From Streptomyces brasiliensis (GTDB taxonomy: Bacteria > Actinomycetota > Actinomycetes > Streptomycetales > Streptomycetaceae): a DNA stretch of 64,000 bases. The notes beneath the pieces are model-generated. The model did no database searches. It was not told the DNA's origin and saw only the letters and a program-made list of their open reading frames with translations. The stretch covers positions 45,921 through 109,920 of the forward strand of contig NZ_BMQA01000026.1 of the NCBI RefSeq assembly GCF_014647875.1, written 5' to 3'. Of the stretch, positions 53,656 to 62,927 are shown one piece after another; position 1 is the stretch's first letter, and every line of letters starts with the position of its first letter. A program made the translations under genes and the position numbers.

Positions 53656-54528
53656 TCAGGGTGTCCTTGGGTGCGGGTCGTTCGCCGGCCTGTCGTGCGC
53701 TGTACCGGCGGACTCGGTGTGTGAGAGTGCGGCGAGGAGCCGCAGTTTCTCGTCGCTGCCGCTGTCCTTGTCGGGGTAGTAGACGACGAGGATGACGTCG
53801 TCGATGGGGAGTTTGTCCCGGTGGAGGCGTAGTTCACCGACGACGGGGTGGTGGACCGTGGTCGTGCCTCCGTCGAGACTGCGGACGTCGTGGCGGGCCC
53901 ACAGGGTGCGGAACCGCTGACTGGACAGTGCGAGTTCTCCGACGAGCTCGACGAACCGCGGGTTGTCGGTGTCGTCGCCGATGGTGGTGCGAAGGGCAGC
54001 GACGAAGTCGGCGGTGGCTTTCGTCCAGTCCTGGTGGAAGGCTTGTTCCTCGGGATCAAGGAGGAGGGAACGCAGCCGGTTCTGGCCGGGCCGCAGGCGG
54101 GGGGAGAGCGCTACGGCCATCGGGTTGGAGGCCAGGACATCGAACGCGCGCCCTTCGACGAACGCGGGGATCTGAAGGTGGGCGAGCAGCTCGTGCACCC
54201 GCGCCGGTACGTGCTCGGGCTGCTTGCGGCGCGGCACCCTGGGGCGTGCCGCCGCGAGGCCGAGCAGATACGTCCGCTCGATGTCGTCGAGTTGCAGGAC
54301 GCGCGCGAGTGATTCGAGGACCTGTGGTGAGGGGTTCTTGTCACGTCCCCGTTCCAGACGCAGGTAGTAGTCGGGACTGATGCCGGCGAGCAGGGCGACT
54401 TCCTCACGGCGCAGGCCGGGCACGCGGCGGTTGCCGCCGGGCGGGAGTCCTGCCTGCGCCGGGGAGACCAGCTCACGCCGGGCACGTAGGTAGCTGCCGA
54501 GCCGGTTGCCGGATTCCTCATCCTTCAT
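53656..54528 (-). CDS. XRE-type regulator with MmyB-like ligand domain
   Basis: A 290-residue regulator. The N-terminal XRE HTH reads REEVALLAGISPDYYLRLER. The C-terminal MmyB-like (MLTR) ligand-binding domain includes LAALRTTIGDDTDNPRF, FRTLWARHDVR and HPVVGELRLHRDKLPIDD. ATG 54528 is the natural start; the longer frame is a shadow of the divergent SDR gene. Such regulators in Streptomyces are usually divergent from a short-chain dehydrogenase that they control, exactly as here. Confidence 0.92.
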   Translation of the reverse strand: MKDEESGNRLGSYLRARRELVSPAQAGLPPGGNRRVPGLRREEVALLAGISPDYYLRLERGRDKNPSPQVLESLARVLQLDDIERTYLLGLAAARPRVPRRKQPEHVPARVHELLAHLQIPAFVEGRAFDVLASNPMAVALSPRLRPGQNRLRSLLLDPEEQAFHQDWTKATADFVAALRTTIGDDTDNPRFVELVGELALSSQRFRTLWARHDVRSLDGGTTTVHHPVVGELRLHRDKLPIDDVILVVYYPDKDSGSDEKLRLLAALSHTESAGTAHDRPANDPHPRTP

Positions 54529-54717
54529 GCCGACACCGTAGTGCGGTGCGTGTGTCTCAGAGGGGGCCCTGGCAGGACCAGGGAAGACTGGGGCCTCGCC
54601 ACACCCGGCGGATGCCGTCAAGACTGCGGTAGCACTGTTTTGAAAGAGACAGGGAACATCGCTGTCTGCGCCGCGGGCTTGCAAGCCGTCGGCGCCCTGG
54701 AATGAAGGGAAGATCTC

Positions 54718-55479
54718 GTGGATCTCTCCAACCGCACCGTTCTCATCGTCGGCGGGACCTCGGGTATCGGGCGAGAGCTGGCCCGGCGGTTCGCCGCGGC
54801 GGGCAGCACCGTGGCCGTTGGCGGCCGCAGCCCGGAGGCGCTCTCGGAACTCGCCGGGGAAGGTTTCGGCACGTTCAGCATCGACGTCACGGACACTGCC
54901 TCCGTCACATCTGTCCGTGACGCCGTGCTCGCCCGATACCCTGAGCTGGACACGGTGGTGACGATGTCGGGCGTCATGCTCCTGGAGGACCTGCGCGACC
55001 CTGCGCACTTCGAGGCGGCAGCGACGACGATCGACACTAACCTGGTCGGCACCATCCGGGTCATCGACGCCTTCACCCCGCACCTGGTCGAACGCGGCGC
55101 CGGCACCTTCATCACCGTCACCTCCGGCATCGCCTTCCTGCCGTTCCCGCCCATGCCCACCTACGCCGCCTCGAAAGCTGCGGTGCACGCCTACTCCGAG
55201 GCACTGCGCGCGCAGCTCGACGGCACCGGCGTCAGCGTTGTCGAGCTCGTCCCCCCGGCCGTCGCCACAGCAGGCCAGGAGAAGGTGAACCCGCACGCGC
55301 TGCCGCTCGACGACTTCGCCACCGAGGTCATGCAACTGCTCTCACAGGACCCCACCCCTCATGAAATCCTCGTGAAGGGCGTCCTCATGCACCGCTGGGC
55401 CGAACGCGACGGCACCTACGACGACCTCGTCGCACAGCGCTCCCAGGCCCTGGCCATGCTCCGCAGCCGCGAAGGCTGA
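54718..55479 (+). CDS. Short-chain dehydrogenase (DltE-like SDR)
   Basis: A 253-residue classical SDR. It shows VLIVGGTSGIGRELA, the strand SGVMLLEDL in place of NNAG, the catalytic ITVTSGIAF Ser, and YAASKAAVHAYSEALRAQL (Tyr-Lys pair). The start is GTG with GAAGGGAAGA upstream. It is divergent from the XRE regulator at a 189-bp gap and most likely its target. The substrate is unknown. Confidence 0.92.
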   Translation: MDLSNRTVLIVGGTSGIGRELARRFAAAGSTVAVGGRSPEALSELAGEGFGTFSIDVTDTASVTSVRDAVLARYPELDTVVTMSGVMLLEDLRDPAHFEAAATTIDTNLVGTIRVIDAFTPHLVERGAGTFITVTSGIAFLPFPPMPTYAASKAAVHAYSEALRAQLDGTGVSVVELVPPAVATAGQEKVNPHALPLDDFATEVMQLLSQDPTPHEILVKGVLMHRWAERDGTYDDLVAQRSQALAMLRSREG

Positions 55480-55676
55480 CACCTTTCCCCCGATCGGCGG
55501 CTTCCTCGCCCACCGCCCCCGGGCGTCCGACCAGCAGCCACGCGTCCTGGACATGAACCCCGACCCCGCACGGCCCCGCACCGCGGCCAGCTGGAACACG
55601 CCGTGAAATCGTATGCATCGTCCGCTCCAACGCGCACGTCACAGCGGTCTTGACATGCATTCATCGCCGACGTGAA

Positions 55677-55705
55677 CACCGGGACTTTCTGCGAGAGTCC
55701 CGGTG
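55677..55705. terminator. Hairpin terminator between convergent genes
   Basis: A perfect 10-bp stem (CACCGGGACT with AGTCCCGGTG) and 9-nt loop lies between the SDR and TetR genes. Confidence 0.6.
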
Positions 55706-55789
55706 ATCGGGCTCGTCGCACTTCCGGTGGGAGGGCGCGGGCAGAGGTCTTTGGACCCTGACTCGTGATCCCGGCTGGGAGTTGCTCGG

Positions 55790-56326
55790 TTACGACTCGG
55801 TGATCGCGATGAGGGCCGCGGCGAAGGGGGCAGGTTCGAGGTCGCCCCGTACGGCGAGTTGCTGGGTGTAGCCGTGGCAGAGGGCCACGAAGGCCTCGGC
55901 GATCCGGTCCGCGTGCGCAGGCTCGTGGTCGGGCAGGAGCGCAACGACTGCCTCGCGCGTCTCCTCGAGCTGGCGGTGGACAAGAGCTGCAAGGCTCGGA
56001 GCGACGGCAGCCTCGGCGTAGATCTGGGCGACCAGTCGAGCGTGGTCCTCCTCGCGCGCCAGGGTGCGAATGTGCTGAAGGAAGTCGTGGATGGACTCGG
56101 CGGTCAGCTCGGCGGGGAACGCCTGGCTCGCTTGTTCACAGATGGCGGCGACGATCTCGTCCTTGCCCTTGAAGTACCGGTAGATCGCCCCGATGGAGAG
56201 CCCGGAGGCTTCGACGAGGTCGGTCATTGACGTCCGTGCGAAGCCGTGAGCGGCGAAGCGGGCGCGGGCGGCGTCGATGATCTGCTGACGGCGGGCGTCG
56301 AGGTGGGCTTGGCTGACCTTCGGCAT
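55790..56326 (-). CDS. TetR-family transcriptional regulator
   Basis: A 178-residue regulator with the HTH TSMTDLVEASGLSIGAIYRY and a compact ligand domain. ATG 56326 is used, since the longer frame crosses the operator. It is divergent from an aldo-keto reductase with a palindrome in the gap, so it probably represses that gene and itself. Confidence 0.9.
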   Translation of the reverse strand: MPKVSQAHLDARRQQIIDAARARFAAHGFARTSMTDLVEASGLSIGAIYRYFKGKDEIVAAICEQASQAFPAELTAESIHDFLQHIRTLAREEDHARLVAQIYAEAAVAPSLAALVHRQLEETREAVVALLPDHEPAHADRIAEAFVALCHGYTQQLAVRGDLEPAPFAAALIAITES

Positions 56327-56330
56327 AAGA

Positions 56331-56342
56331 GAATGACCATTC
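56331..56342. promoter_or_regulatory. TetR operator core
   Basis: GAATGACCATTC, perfect 5-bp arms, sits 4 bp before the tetR start codon in the 67-bp divergent gap. GAATG(A/G)(C/T)CATTC-like cores are common TetR-family operators. Confidence 0.6.
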
Positions 56343-56393
56343 GTTTTACGTGCTAGTGTCCTCGACCGTACCCCAAACTCTGAGGAGACTTCC

Positions 56394-57452
56394 ATGCGTT
56401 ACCAGACCTTCGGACGACACAGCGGCCTGCGGGTCTCGGAGTATGTGCTGGGCACGGCCAACTTCGGCTCGGCCCCAGCCGCGGCGGGCCTGGAGGGGTC
56501 CAGGGCGATCTTCGAGTCGTTCGTGGGGGCCGGCGGGACCACCATCGACGTCTCGAACATCTACCAGGACGGTGAGGCCGAGACCGTTCTGGGCGATCTG
56601 CTGGGACGTGAGCGCGACGACTACGTTGTGATCACCAAGTACACCGGGAGCAGGAGCGCCCAGGTCCGCCCCGGCACCACGGGCAACAGCCGCAAGACCA
56701 TGATCCGGTCCCTGGAGGAGAGCCTGCGGCGGTTGAGGACTGACTACGTTGACGTCTTCATGCCGCACTTCCCCGACGGCGTGACCCCGTTGCCGGAGAT
56801 CCTGGCCGGCTTCGAGGACCTGATTCGGGCGGGCAAGATCCGCTACGGCGGAGTGTCGAACTTCCCGGCCTGGCGGGTAGCGGGCGCCGCCGTCAGATCG
56901 GAGCTGAGCGGGCACAGGCCGCTGGTCGGCATACAGACCGAATACAGCCTGGCCGAACGCTCCGCAGAACGAGAACTCCTCCCGATGGCCCAAGCACATG
57001 GGCTGGGCGTCGTCCTCTACTCCCCGTTGGCCGGTGGCCTGCTGACCGGGAAGTACCGTCACGGCGAGCAGGGACGACTCAGCGCACGGGCCGCGGCCGA
57101 CGGTACTGCCGGCGAGGGCGGTGAGCAGCGCACCGCCGTGCTCGACGCCGTCCTCGCCGTGGCCGATGAGATTGGTACCGGCCCGGTCCAGGTCGCACTG
57201 GCCTGGCTGCGTCAGCGCGCTGCGCGGGCCCAGACCTCGATGATCCCCATCGTGGGGCCCCGCACCCCGGCCCACCTGGCGGGATACCTCGACGCCCTGA
57301 ACGTCGAGCTCGACGCACACCACTACCAGCTGTTGGACGAGGTCAGCGCGATCAGGTTGGGTGCCCCTCACGAAGACGTGGCCGGCGCGCTGGCACACGG
57401 CGTCGACGGGGACCGGAGTCTCCTCGACGACCCGCTCATCCCGGTGATCTGA
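56394..57452 (+). CDS. Aldo/keto reductase
   Basis: A 352-residue TIM-barrel NADPH-dependent oxidoreductase of the Tas/YajO type. The catalytic tetrad is visible: Asp in TTIDVS, Tyr in NIYQDGEAE, Lys in VVITKYTG and His in FMPHFPDG. The cofactor region at the C-terminal third reads SMIPIVGPRTPAHL. It reduces aldehydes or ketones in the cytosol and is divergent from its probable TetR repressor. Confidence 0.93.
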   Translation: MRYQTFGRHSGLRVSEYVLGTANFGSAPAAAGLEGSRAIFESFVGAGGTTIDVSNIYQDGEAETVLGDLLGRERDDYVVITKYTGSRSAQVRPGTTGNSRKTMIRSLEESLRRLRTDYVDVFMPHFPDGVTPLPEILAGFEDLIRAGKIRYGGVSNFPAWRVAGAAVRSELSGHRPLVGIQTEYSLAERSAERELLPMAQAHGLGVVLYSPLAGGLLTGKYRHGEQGRLSARAAADGTAGEGGEQRTAVLDAVLAVADEIGTGPVQVALAWLRQRAARAQTSMIPIVGPRTPAHLAGYLDALNVELDAHHYQLLDEVSAIRLGAPHEDVAGALAHGVDGDRSLLDDPLIPVI

Positions 57453-57541
57453 AACACCGGCCCAACCGCCCGCCGCGGCTGATCCCCCCTCATGGCCGAG
57501 CCGGCCGTCTCCGTCCACCGTCAATCTCGCCTGGAGTACCA

Positions 57542-57898
57542 GTGCCCGTCGCCAGCATCGCTGCCATCAACCTCGAATGCCCCGATCCGATCTCCCTGGC
57601 CCGTTTCTGGGCACACATGCTCAGCGGCGAGATAACAGTCGAGACACCGGGCTTCTGCGCGGTCAAGGTCGGGACGCTCCACCTCGGTGCAGTCGGTGTC
57701 GAGGACTACCAGCCACCGACCTGGCCGTCCAATGATCGCTCACAGCAGATCCACCTCGACCTCACCGTCGATGACCTCGACACCGCCGAACACGAGGCGG
57801 TCCGACTCGGTGCCACCAAGGAACATCACCAACCCAGCCCAGAACGCTCACGCGTCCTACGCGACCCGGCCGGCCACCCCTTCTGTCTACGCGCCTGA
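57542..57898 (+). CDS. VOC-family (glyoxalase-like) protein
   Basis: A 118-residue single-chain vicinal-oxygen-chelate protein of the Glyoxalase_6 type. It shows AINLECPDPISLARFWAHML at the start, IHLDLTVDDLDTAEHEAVRL in the middle and RVLRDPAGHPFCL at the end. His and late acidic metal positions are only partly conserved. The start is GTG. It follows the aldo-keto reductase by 89 bp and may be co-transcribed. It may serve as a resistance or isomerase protein; the substrate is unknown. Confidence 0.9.
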   Translation: MPVASIAAINLECPDPISLARFWAHMLSGEITVETPGFCAVKVGTLHLGAVGVEDYQPPTWPSNDRSQQIHLDLTVDDLDTAEHEAVRLGATKEHHQPSPERSRVLRDPAGHPFCLRA

Positions 57899-58007
57899 CA
57901 CCCCACCCGACGCAGCAGCAGCCTGAAGGCAGGCGCGCACGTTCCTCAACAAGAAGCCTTGGACGATGCCGCAACCGGTAGCAAATGCAAGTGCTGACTT
58001 CGATGCC

Positions 58008-58434
58008 TGCTACTGCGATCGGTGTGATCTGCTCGTTGGTCTGGACGGATGCCACGTCGTCGAGGTGAGCGAGCAACGTGGCAGACGCGGGCCGCTTCTG
58101 CGTGTGGTGGTCGAGCCAGCGCCGCGGGTCGAGGCTGCCGGACCTGCGGCGTGACGGCCGCCTACACCGCCGACTCCTGGCCGAGGGCGGACGGATCGCC
58201 GAGAAGGTCCTCACCTCGTTCCCGACCTGCCCCAGCCCCGAGATCCGCCGACTGGGCCGGACCCGGAAGCAGTGGAGGGCGGCGTTCCTGGCCTACTTCG
58301 ACACCAGTCGCGCGAGCAACGGCGGCGCCGAGGCCATGAACGGGCTCATCGAACTTCATAGCCGCATCGCCCGCGGCTTCCGCAACCGCGGCAACCAGCG
58401 ACTCAGAATGCTCCTCATCGGCGGAGGACTCTCA
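58008..58434 (+). pseudogene. ISL3-family transposase relic with internal deletion
   Basis: The first part reads CDRCDLLVGLDGCHVVEVSE, the N-terminal block of ISL3 transposases. A different frame from about 58150 then reads GGRIAEKVLTSFPTCPSPEI, FLAYFDTSRASNGGAEAMNG and HSRIARGFRNRGNQRLRMLL, the C-terminal DDE block. About 200 residues between them are missing. Confidence 0.75.
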
Positions 58435-58506
58435 GGCCAACACTCTTCCGGAACGTGCGATACGAGTCCTGGCGAAGGCTGAGTGATCAGCGGGACAGCT
58501 CGCCCG

Positions 58507-58725
58507 TCACGGCGTTCCCGGCCACACCTCCGGTCCACCCCCATGCCACTCGATCACCGGAGACTCAGCAACATCCAGCTCGTCCACACCCTCCAGCCCA
58601 GCCCGCTGCAAAAACACCGTCAGATCTTGCAGGCTGAACGCGATGCCGAGTGTCTCGCCGTCCACCACCACAAGCCGACCGCCATGCTCGGACGGCGGTA
58701 ACACGATTACGCGACGCTCAGCCAT
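58507..58725 (-). CDS. Small conserved-looking hypothetical protein
   Basis: A 72-residue protein: RRVIVLPPSEHGGRLVVVDG, then SLQDLTVFLQRAGLEGVDEL and DVAESPVIEWHGGGPEVW. It has a mixed beta-alpha-beta appearance and no signal or membrane segment. ATG 58725 is chosen over the longer frame because it begins the ordered part. Small proteins of this kind are common in Streptomyces; no function is known to me. Confidence 0.65.
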   Translation of the reverse strand: MAERRVIVLPPSEHGGRLVVVDGETLGIAFSLQDLTVFLQRAGLEGVDELDVAESPVIEWHGGGPEVWPGTP

Positions 58726-58862
58726 GACCCATCCCTCACCCAGCTCGGAAACTCCCCGACGGCCCGCACCCACAACCGTCCGTCGGCGTCAGAGGGTGTG
58801 GACGATCACGGGTGCGGGCACAACATCACCCTCGCCCAGGACCGGGGCGGGGGCACGTCCGG

Positions 58863-59105
58863 CTACTCCGCGGCGGGGTCCTCATGCCCATGCCTCACCG
58901 CTTCCTTGACTGCCTGCTCCAGCTCGTACCGGTTCACACCAGCTGCTGCCACGTGCTTGGTGATTGCGGCCTGCACCGCCTCGGACGCCGTACGCCACCG
59001 GCTGAGCTGCGCGTCGTACTCCCCGCCGGTGAGGCCGGCGAGCTTCGCGCGCTCCACTTCGGCGGAACGTTCCAGCTTGATTAATTCGTCGGGGATGTCA
59101 GTCAC
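58863..59105 (-). CDS. Small helical hypothetical protein
   Basis: An 80-residue, highly charged, mostly helical protein (ELIKLERSAEVERAKLAGLT, SEAVQAAITKHVAAAGVNRY, ELEQAVKEAVRHGHED). It lacks a signal peptide and cysteines. It sits next to a phage portal relic, so it may be of phage or mobile-element origin (inference). Confidence 0.65.
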   Translation of the reverse strand: MTDIPDELIKLERSAEVERAKLAGLTGGEYDAQLSRWRTASEAVQAAITKHVAAAGVNRYELEQAVKEAVRHGHEDPAAE

Positions 59106-59162
59106 GACCGGATCCTAAGCAGACCCCCGCCCTGACGCTCGTCGACGGCCCCACTCGTACAG

Positions 59163-59420
59163 AACTGGGCAGCCTGGCTCAGCGCCAACCCGGACCGGCT
59201 GGCATACCGCAACCTCAACCGCCCCAACGACCCCCAGCGGTACGGGCGGCCCCTCAACCGGCCCTCGCAGTCCCGCGGCAGCTCGGTCGGCCGCGTCGCC
59301 CGCTGGTTCTGGGGCGAGCCCACCCCGCTCGGCGAGAAGCGCGCCAACCTCCACATGCCGCCCGCCCGCGACACCGCCCGCACGAGCAGCGACCTGCTGT
59401 ACTCCGAGCCCCCCGCCTGG
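59163..59420 (+). pseudogene. Phage portal protein N-terminal relic
   Basis: The frame reads WLSANPDRLAYRNLNRPNDP, ARWFWGEPTPLGEKRANLHM, and TARTSSDLLYSEPPAW. This is typical of the N-terminal part of actinophage portal proteins. The rest is cut off by an IS607-type relic. It shows that a prophage once stood here. Confidence 0.55.
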
Positions 59421-59429
59421 GTCGTCCGA

Positions 59430-60243
59430 TGCCTCGCACGATCGCTTTGGTCGTGCGGGGGCGGTGCCGTCCGTCGCCGGATCCGGTGTCCGAGGGCGCG
59501 CCTTCCGATCGCCACGGCTGCTGTCTGGTGGCGGGTGGTCCTGCGGGTGCTGGTGGTGAGGGGCTTGGCCCAGTGCTGGGCGCTCCAGTGGCTGGTGCAG
59601 GCGGGTCGACGGCGATCACACCGATGCCCGCGTCCGCGCACATGCTGATCAGGTGTGCGCGGAGTTTCCCGGTCGGGATGCCGCAGACCAGTTGCCGGAA
59701 GCGCTCCTTGCGGCCGTGCTTCTCCCGGGTCTTGGAATCGGCGAAGTCCAGATCCTCGATGGTGATGGCCTGCACGCCGGTGGCCTTGGCCCAGTGGAGC
59801 AGTCGGGTGAAGGCGTGGCGGTGATCAGCAGTGCCGGACGGGTCGTAGAAGAACTGGCGGGGTTCGCCGACCGGGTTGCCGTGGGAATCGAGCCGCCAGG
59901 CGGCGAGGTGGTCGTGTTCTTGCGGGTCCAGGAGGCGTCCAGGTACCGGCGGCCACGGGTCGTGTCGCGGTGGATCCGGTAGGCGACCGTCCGCTTGCCG
60001 GCGACAGCGGTCCCTCCACTCCTCGCCCCGGTAGGGGAAGGTGACGCGGGCGTCCAGGATGTAGCGGCCGTGGCGGCTGTGGCCAGGTGCTCCAACTTCG
60101 GGCGTGGTACCCGCGTCGATGTTCACCAGGATCTTACGCGGACCCACCCGCTGAGCAGGCACCGGCAACGTCCCCTCAAGAAATCACCGGTACGCCGTCT
60201 GCGGATGCACACCCTGCGCCTTCGCCCACTCCGTCAGATTCAC
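59430..60243 (-). mobile_element. IS607-type element relic (TnpA and TnpB-like parts)
   Basis: GTG 60243 opens NLTEWAKAQGVHPQTAYR, then an in-frame TGA where Trp is expected, then FLEGTLPVPAQRVGPRKILV. This is the MerR-like head of an IS607 serine recombinase (TnpA). The resolvase domain is gone and the frame passes into a TnpB-like protein: ATGVQAITIEDLDFADSKTR, RFRQLVCGIPTGKLRAHLIS, VIAVDPPAPATG, then AQHWAKPLTT and RTTRHQTAAVAIGRRALGHR in other frames. Two RuvC-like acids are visible. The relic sits inside the phage portal fragment. Confidence 0.7.
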
Positions 60244-60342
60244 AACCGGACAAGGACACTCACTCCTGCATGGTCACGCTCACCCACTCGGCTTCATGGG
60301 ACAGCAGCCATGAACCCTCATCGCCGGTGATCGCGGGTACGG

Positions 60343-61342
60343 TCACCGGTGCTTGATGCTGGTCTGGGCGGCGGGGGCGAGGGTCGGTTCGGTGACGGGG
60401 ACGTCGCCGAGGGCCTGGTCGATGGCGCTCAGCAGGTCGTCGGGCAGTTTCACGCCGGAGGCGGCTGCGTTGCTGTGGACCTGTTCGGGGCGGGAGGCAC
60501 CGGTGATGGCAGAGGCGACTTCGGTGCGGCGCAGGATCCAGGCGAGTGCCAGGGTGGCCGTGCTCAGCCCGGCCTCCTCGGCGATCGGGACGAGGCGCTG
60601 GACCGCCTCCAGGATGGCGTCGCTGTAGACGAGGTCCTGGGACACCGCCATGTCCGGGGAGGCGAACCGGCTCCCCTCGGGGACGGGCTGGCCGGGCTTG
60701 TACTTGCCGGTGAGGACGCCCTGGGCGAGCGGCGACCAGACGATCTGGGAGATGTCGTTGGCGGCGCAGAGGCCGAAGACCTCGGCCTCGGGGGCCCGCC
60801 AGAGCATGGAGTACTGCGGCTGGGAGGAGGCGAACAGGTCGGGGCCGGCAATGTCGATCGCGGCCTGGATCTGTTCGGGGGTCCACTCGCTGAAGCCGAG
60901 GTAGCGGGCCTTGCCCTGCTCGACGACCTTCTGGAACGCCTCGATGGTGTCCTCGATCGGCACGGACGGGTCGAAGCGGTGTGCCTGGTACAGGTCGACG
61001 TACTCGGTCCTGAGGCGGGCGAGGGAGGCGTCGATCTGCTTGGCGATCTGCGCGGGGGGAAAGGCCGTGGTCGGCCGGGTCGTCGGACATCCGGCCCCAG
61101 ACCTTGGTGGCCAGGATGTAGGAGTCACGGGGGTGGGCCGAGAGGATCTCGCCCCAGGCCGTCTCGGCGGCGCCCTGCCCGTAGACGTTGGCCGTGTCGA
61201 AGAAATTGATGCCCGCGTCGAAGGCCGCTTCGGTGCAGGCGCGGGTCGCGTCCGCCTCGATGCCGCCGGAGTAGGTGAGCCAGGACCCGAGCGAGATCTC
61301 CGAGACTTCCAGGTCCGAGCTGCCCAGTTTGCGGTACCGCAT
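60343..61342 (-). pseudogene. Aldo/keto reductase with one-base frameshift
   Basis: ATG 61342 opens MRYRKLGSSDLEVSEISLGS, with the Asp-Tyr pair in FFDTANVYGQGAAET and Lys in ILATKVWG. An extra base in the six-G run at 61054-61059 moves the frame. The adjacent frame then continues PAQIAKQIDASLARLRTEYV, DLYQAHRFDPS (catalytic His) and on to SAITGASRPEQVH and a normal C-terminus. Without the extra base the protein is a full-length (about 333 aa) potassium-channel-beta-like AKR. A sequencing error in the homopolymer is a real possibility. Confidence 0.8.
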
Positions 61343-61384
61343 GAATTGCTCCTTGCTTTCGGTTCACGGGTGTCCGGTGTCGTC

Positions 61385-61600
61385 TCAGCGTCGGCGTGCT
61401 GCCGGCTGCAGGACGATCTCGTCGATGCGGTTCAGGGTCTCGTGAAGGCGATGGCCATTTCGAGCAGCGTCAGCCTGGTGTCTTGGGCCAGGTGAGTGAG
61501 GGCTTCGGTCGCCTCGGCTTGCGCTGGTTCACCGGCAGGGACATGTCGAAGCGGTCGGACAGCCGTTGCCGGGCCGGTGCCGGGGTGGGCAGGTCGGTGT
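61385..61600 (-). pseudogene. Aldo/keto reductase C-terminal relic
   Basis: Reverse frames read RQRLSDRFDMSLPVNQRK, then ALTHLAQDTRLTLLEMAIAFT, then LNRIDEIVLQPAARRR with a stop. These are parts of the last third of an AKR with a deletion of the cofactor loop and two frame changes. It lies directly before the frameshifted full AKR and may come from an old tandem copy. Confidence 0.55.
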
Positions 61601-61865
61601 CCCGGCGTCAGCGGGCAGCTGTTCGGCTGAGCCGGATTCCAGCTCCTCGGCGAGCGAGTCCTGCTCTGTCAAGGACCGACGCGTCAGGACGCCTGTCCCG
61701 CCGGCCCATACCCCTCATCGATCCGGTGGGGAGCGAACACCTCGTGTCACAGATCGTTCGGCTGGCCTGTCTTGGTTGACGGCGGCGGACGCGCCGGAGC
61801 CGGCCGTGCCCGGGCAAGTCGCCGCGTTCGCACCCCCCTTATCGAAAGCCGAAGTGAGAACACCT

Positions 61866-62927
61866 GTGAATGACTCAGAGCAGCTTGACGACGAGGCACC
61901 GTCCACAGCACGGATCGCGACGCTCGACAGTCTTCGCGAGCATCTTCAGTGGGCGGTCGAGTTGGAGCACGCCACTCTTCCGCCCTATCTGTGCGCCCTC
62001 TACTCGCTCGACCCGTCGCGGAACCCGGACGCCGTTCAACTGGTGGGCGGCGTCTTCGTCGAAGAGATGATCCACCTGGCGCTGGCGGCGAACGTCCTCA
62101 ACGCGGTCGGCGGACAGCCGCGCCTGGACGCGCCGCATCTGCTGCCGCAGCATCCGCGTCCGCTGCCCCACGGCGATCGCTCTCTCGTGATGTCGCTCGT
62201 TCCTTTCGGGCCGGAGGCACTCACCATGTTCCTCCGCCTCGAACAGCCGGCGCTGCCCGGGGCTCCCGCCGAGGGCGACGACTACGAGACCATAGGCCAG
62301 TTCTACGACGCGATCGAACAAGGACTGCGTCACCTGTGCGCCGAACTCGGCGAGCGGGAGGTCTTCTGCGGTGACCCGGCTCGCCAGGTCACCGGCGGTC
62401 CGTTCGCCCACACCGGCGGGCAGCTGACAGCAGTCACCGATCTCGGCTCGGCCCTCACGGCGCTGGAGGAGATCGTCGAGCAGGGCGAGGGCACGGCGCG
62501 CGGCGAAGTCTGGGACGGCGACCGGGACATCTTCCACCCCGACCGCGACGCGGTCTCCCACTACTACCGGTTCCAGGAGCTGAAGCTGGGCCGGCGATAC
62601 AGGCGTGGTGACACACCGCAGTCCGGTCCCACGGGTGAGGCCGTCGTGGTCGACCTCGCCGGCGTCCGCCCGATGCGCCCCAATCCTCGGCTGGCGGATC
62701 ACCCTCTGGGCAGTCCGATCCGCACCGCCCAGGAGGAGTTCAACCAGACGTACTGCGGGCTGCTCCATCAGTTGGAACAGGCGTTCAACGGCAGTCCGAA
62801 GATGCTCGGTGCCGCGACCGGCACGATGTACGCGCTCAAGGCACAGAGCCTGATGGAGATGCCGGACGAAGACGGCACGACGGCCGGCCCGACCTTCGAG
62901 TACGTCGCACCCGAGCTCCGCCGGTGA
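61866..62927 (+). CDS. VioB/RebD-type ferritin-like protein
   Basis: A 353-residue protein. An N-terminal ferritin-like four-helix domain opens LREHLQWAVELEHATLPPYL CALYSL and has FVEEMIHLALAANVLNAVGG, with Glu and His residues spaced as di-metal ligands. The C-terminal part includes HYYRFQELKLGRRY and QLEQAFNGSPKMLGAATGTM. It resembles the ferritin-like domain of the VioB/RebD/StaD iminophenylpyruvate dimer synthase family but is far shorter than those enzymes (about 1000 aa). The start GTG 61866 is uncertain; GTG 61854 also fits. It overlaps the CDGSH gene by 4 bp, so they are coupled. Confidence 0.85.
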   Translation: MNDSEQLDDEAPSTARIATLDSLREHLQWAVELEHATLPPYLCALYSLDPSRNPDAVQLVGGVFVEEMIHLALAANVLNAVGGQPRLDAPHLLPQHPRPLPHGDRSLVMSLVPFGPEALTMFLRLEQPALPGAPAEGDDYETIGQFYDAIEQGLRHLCAELGEREVFCGDPARQVTGGPFAHTGGQLTAVTDLGSALTALEEIVEQGEGTARGEVWDGDRDIFHPDRDAVSHYYRFQELKLGRRYRRGDTPQSGPTGEAVVVDLAGVRPMRPNPRLADHPLGSPIRTAQEEFNQTYCGLLHQLEQAFNGSPKMLGAATGTMYALKAQSLMEMPDEDGTTAGPTFEYVAPELRR

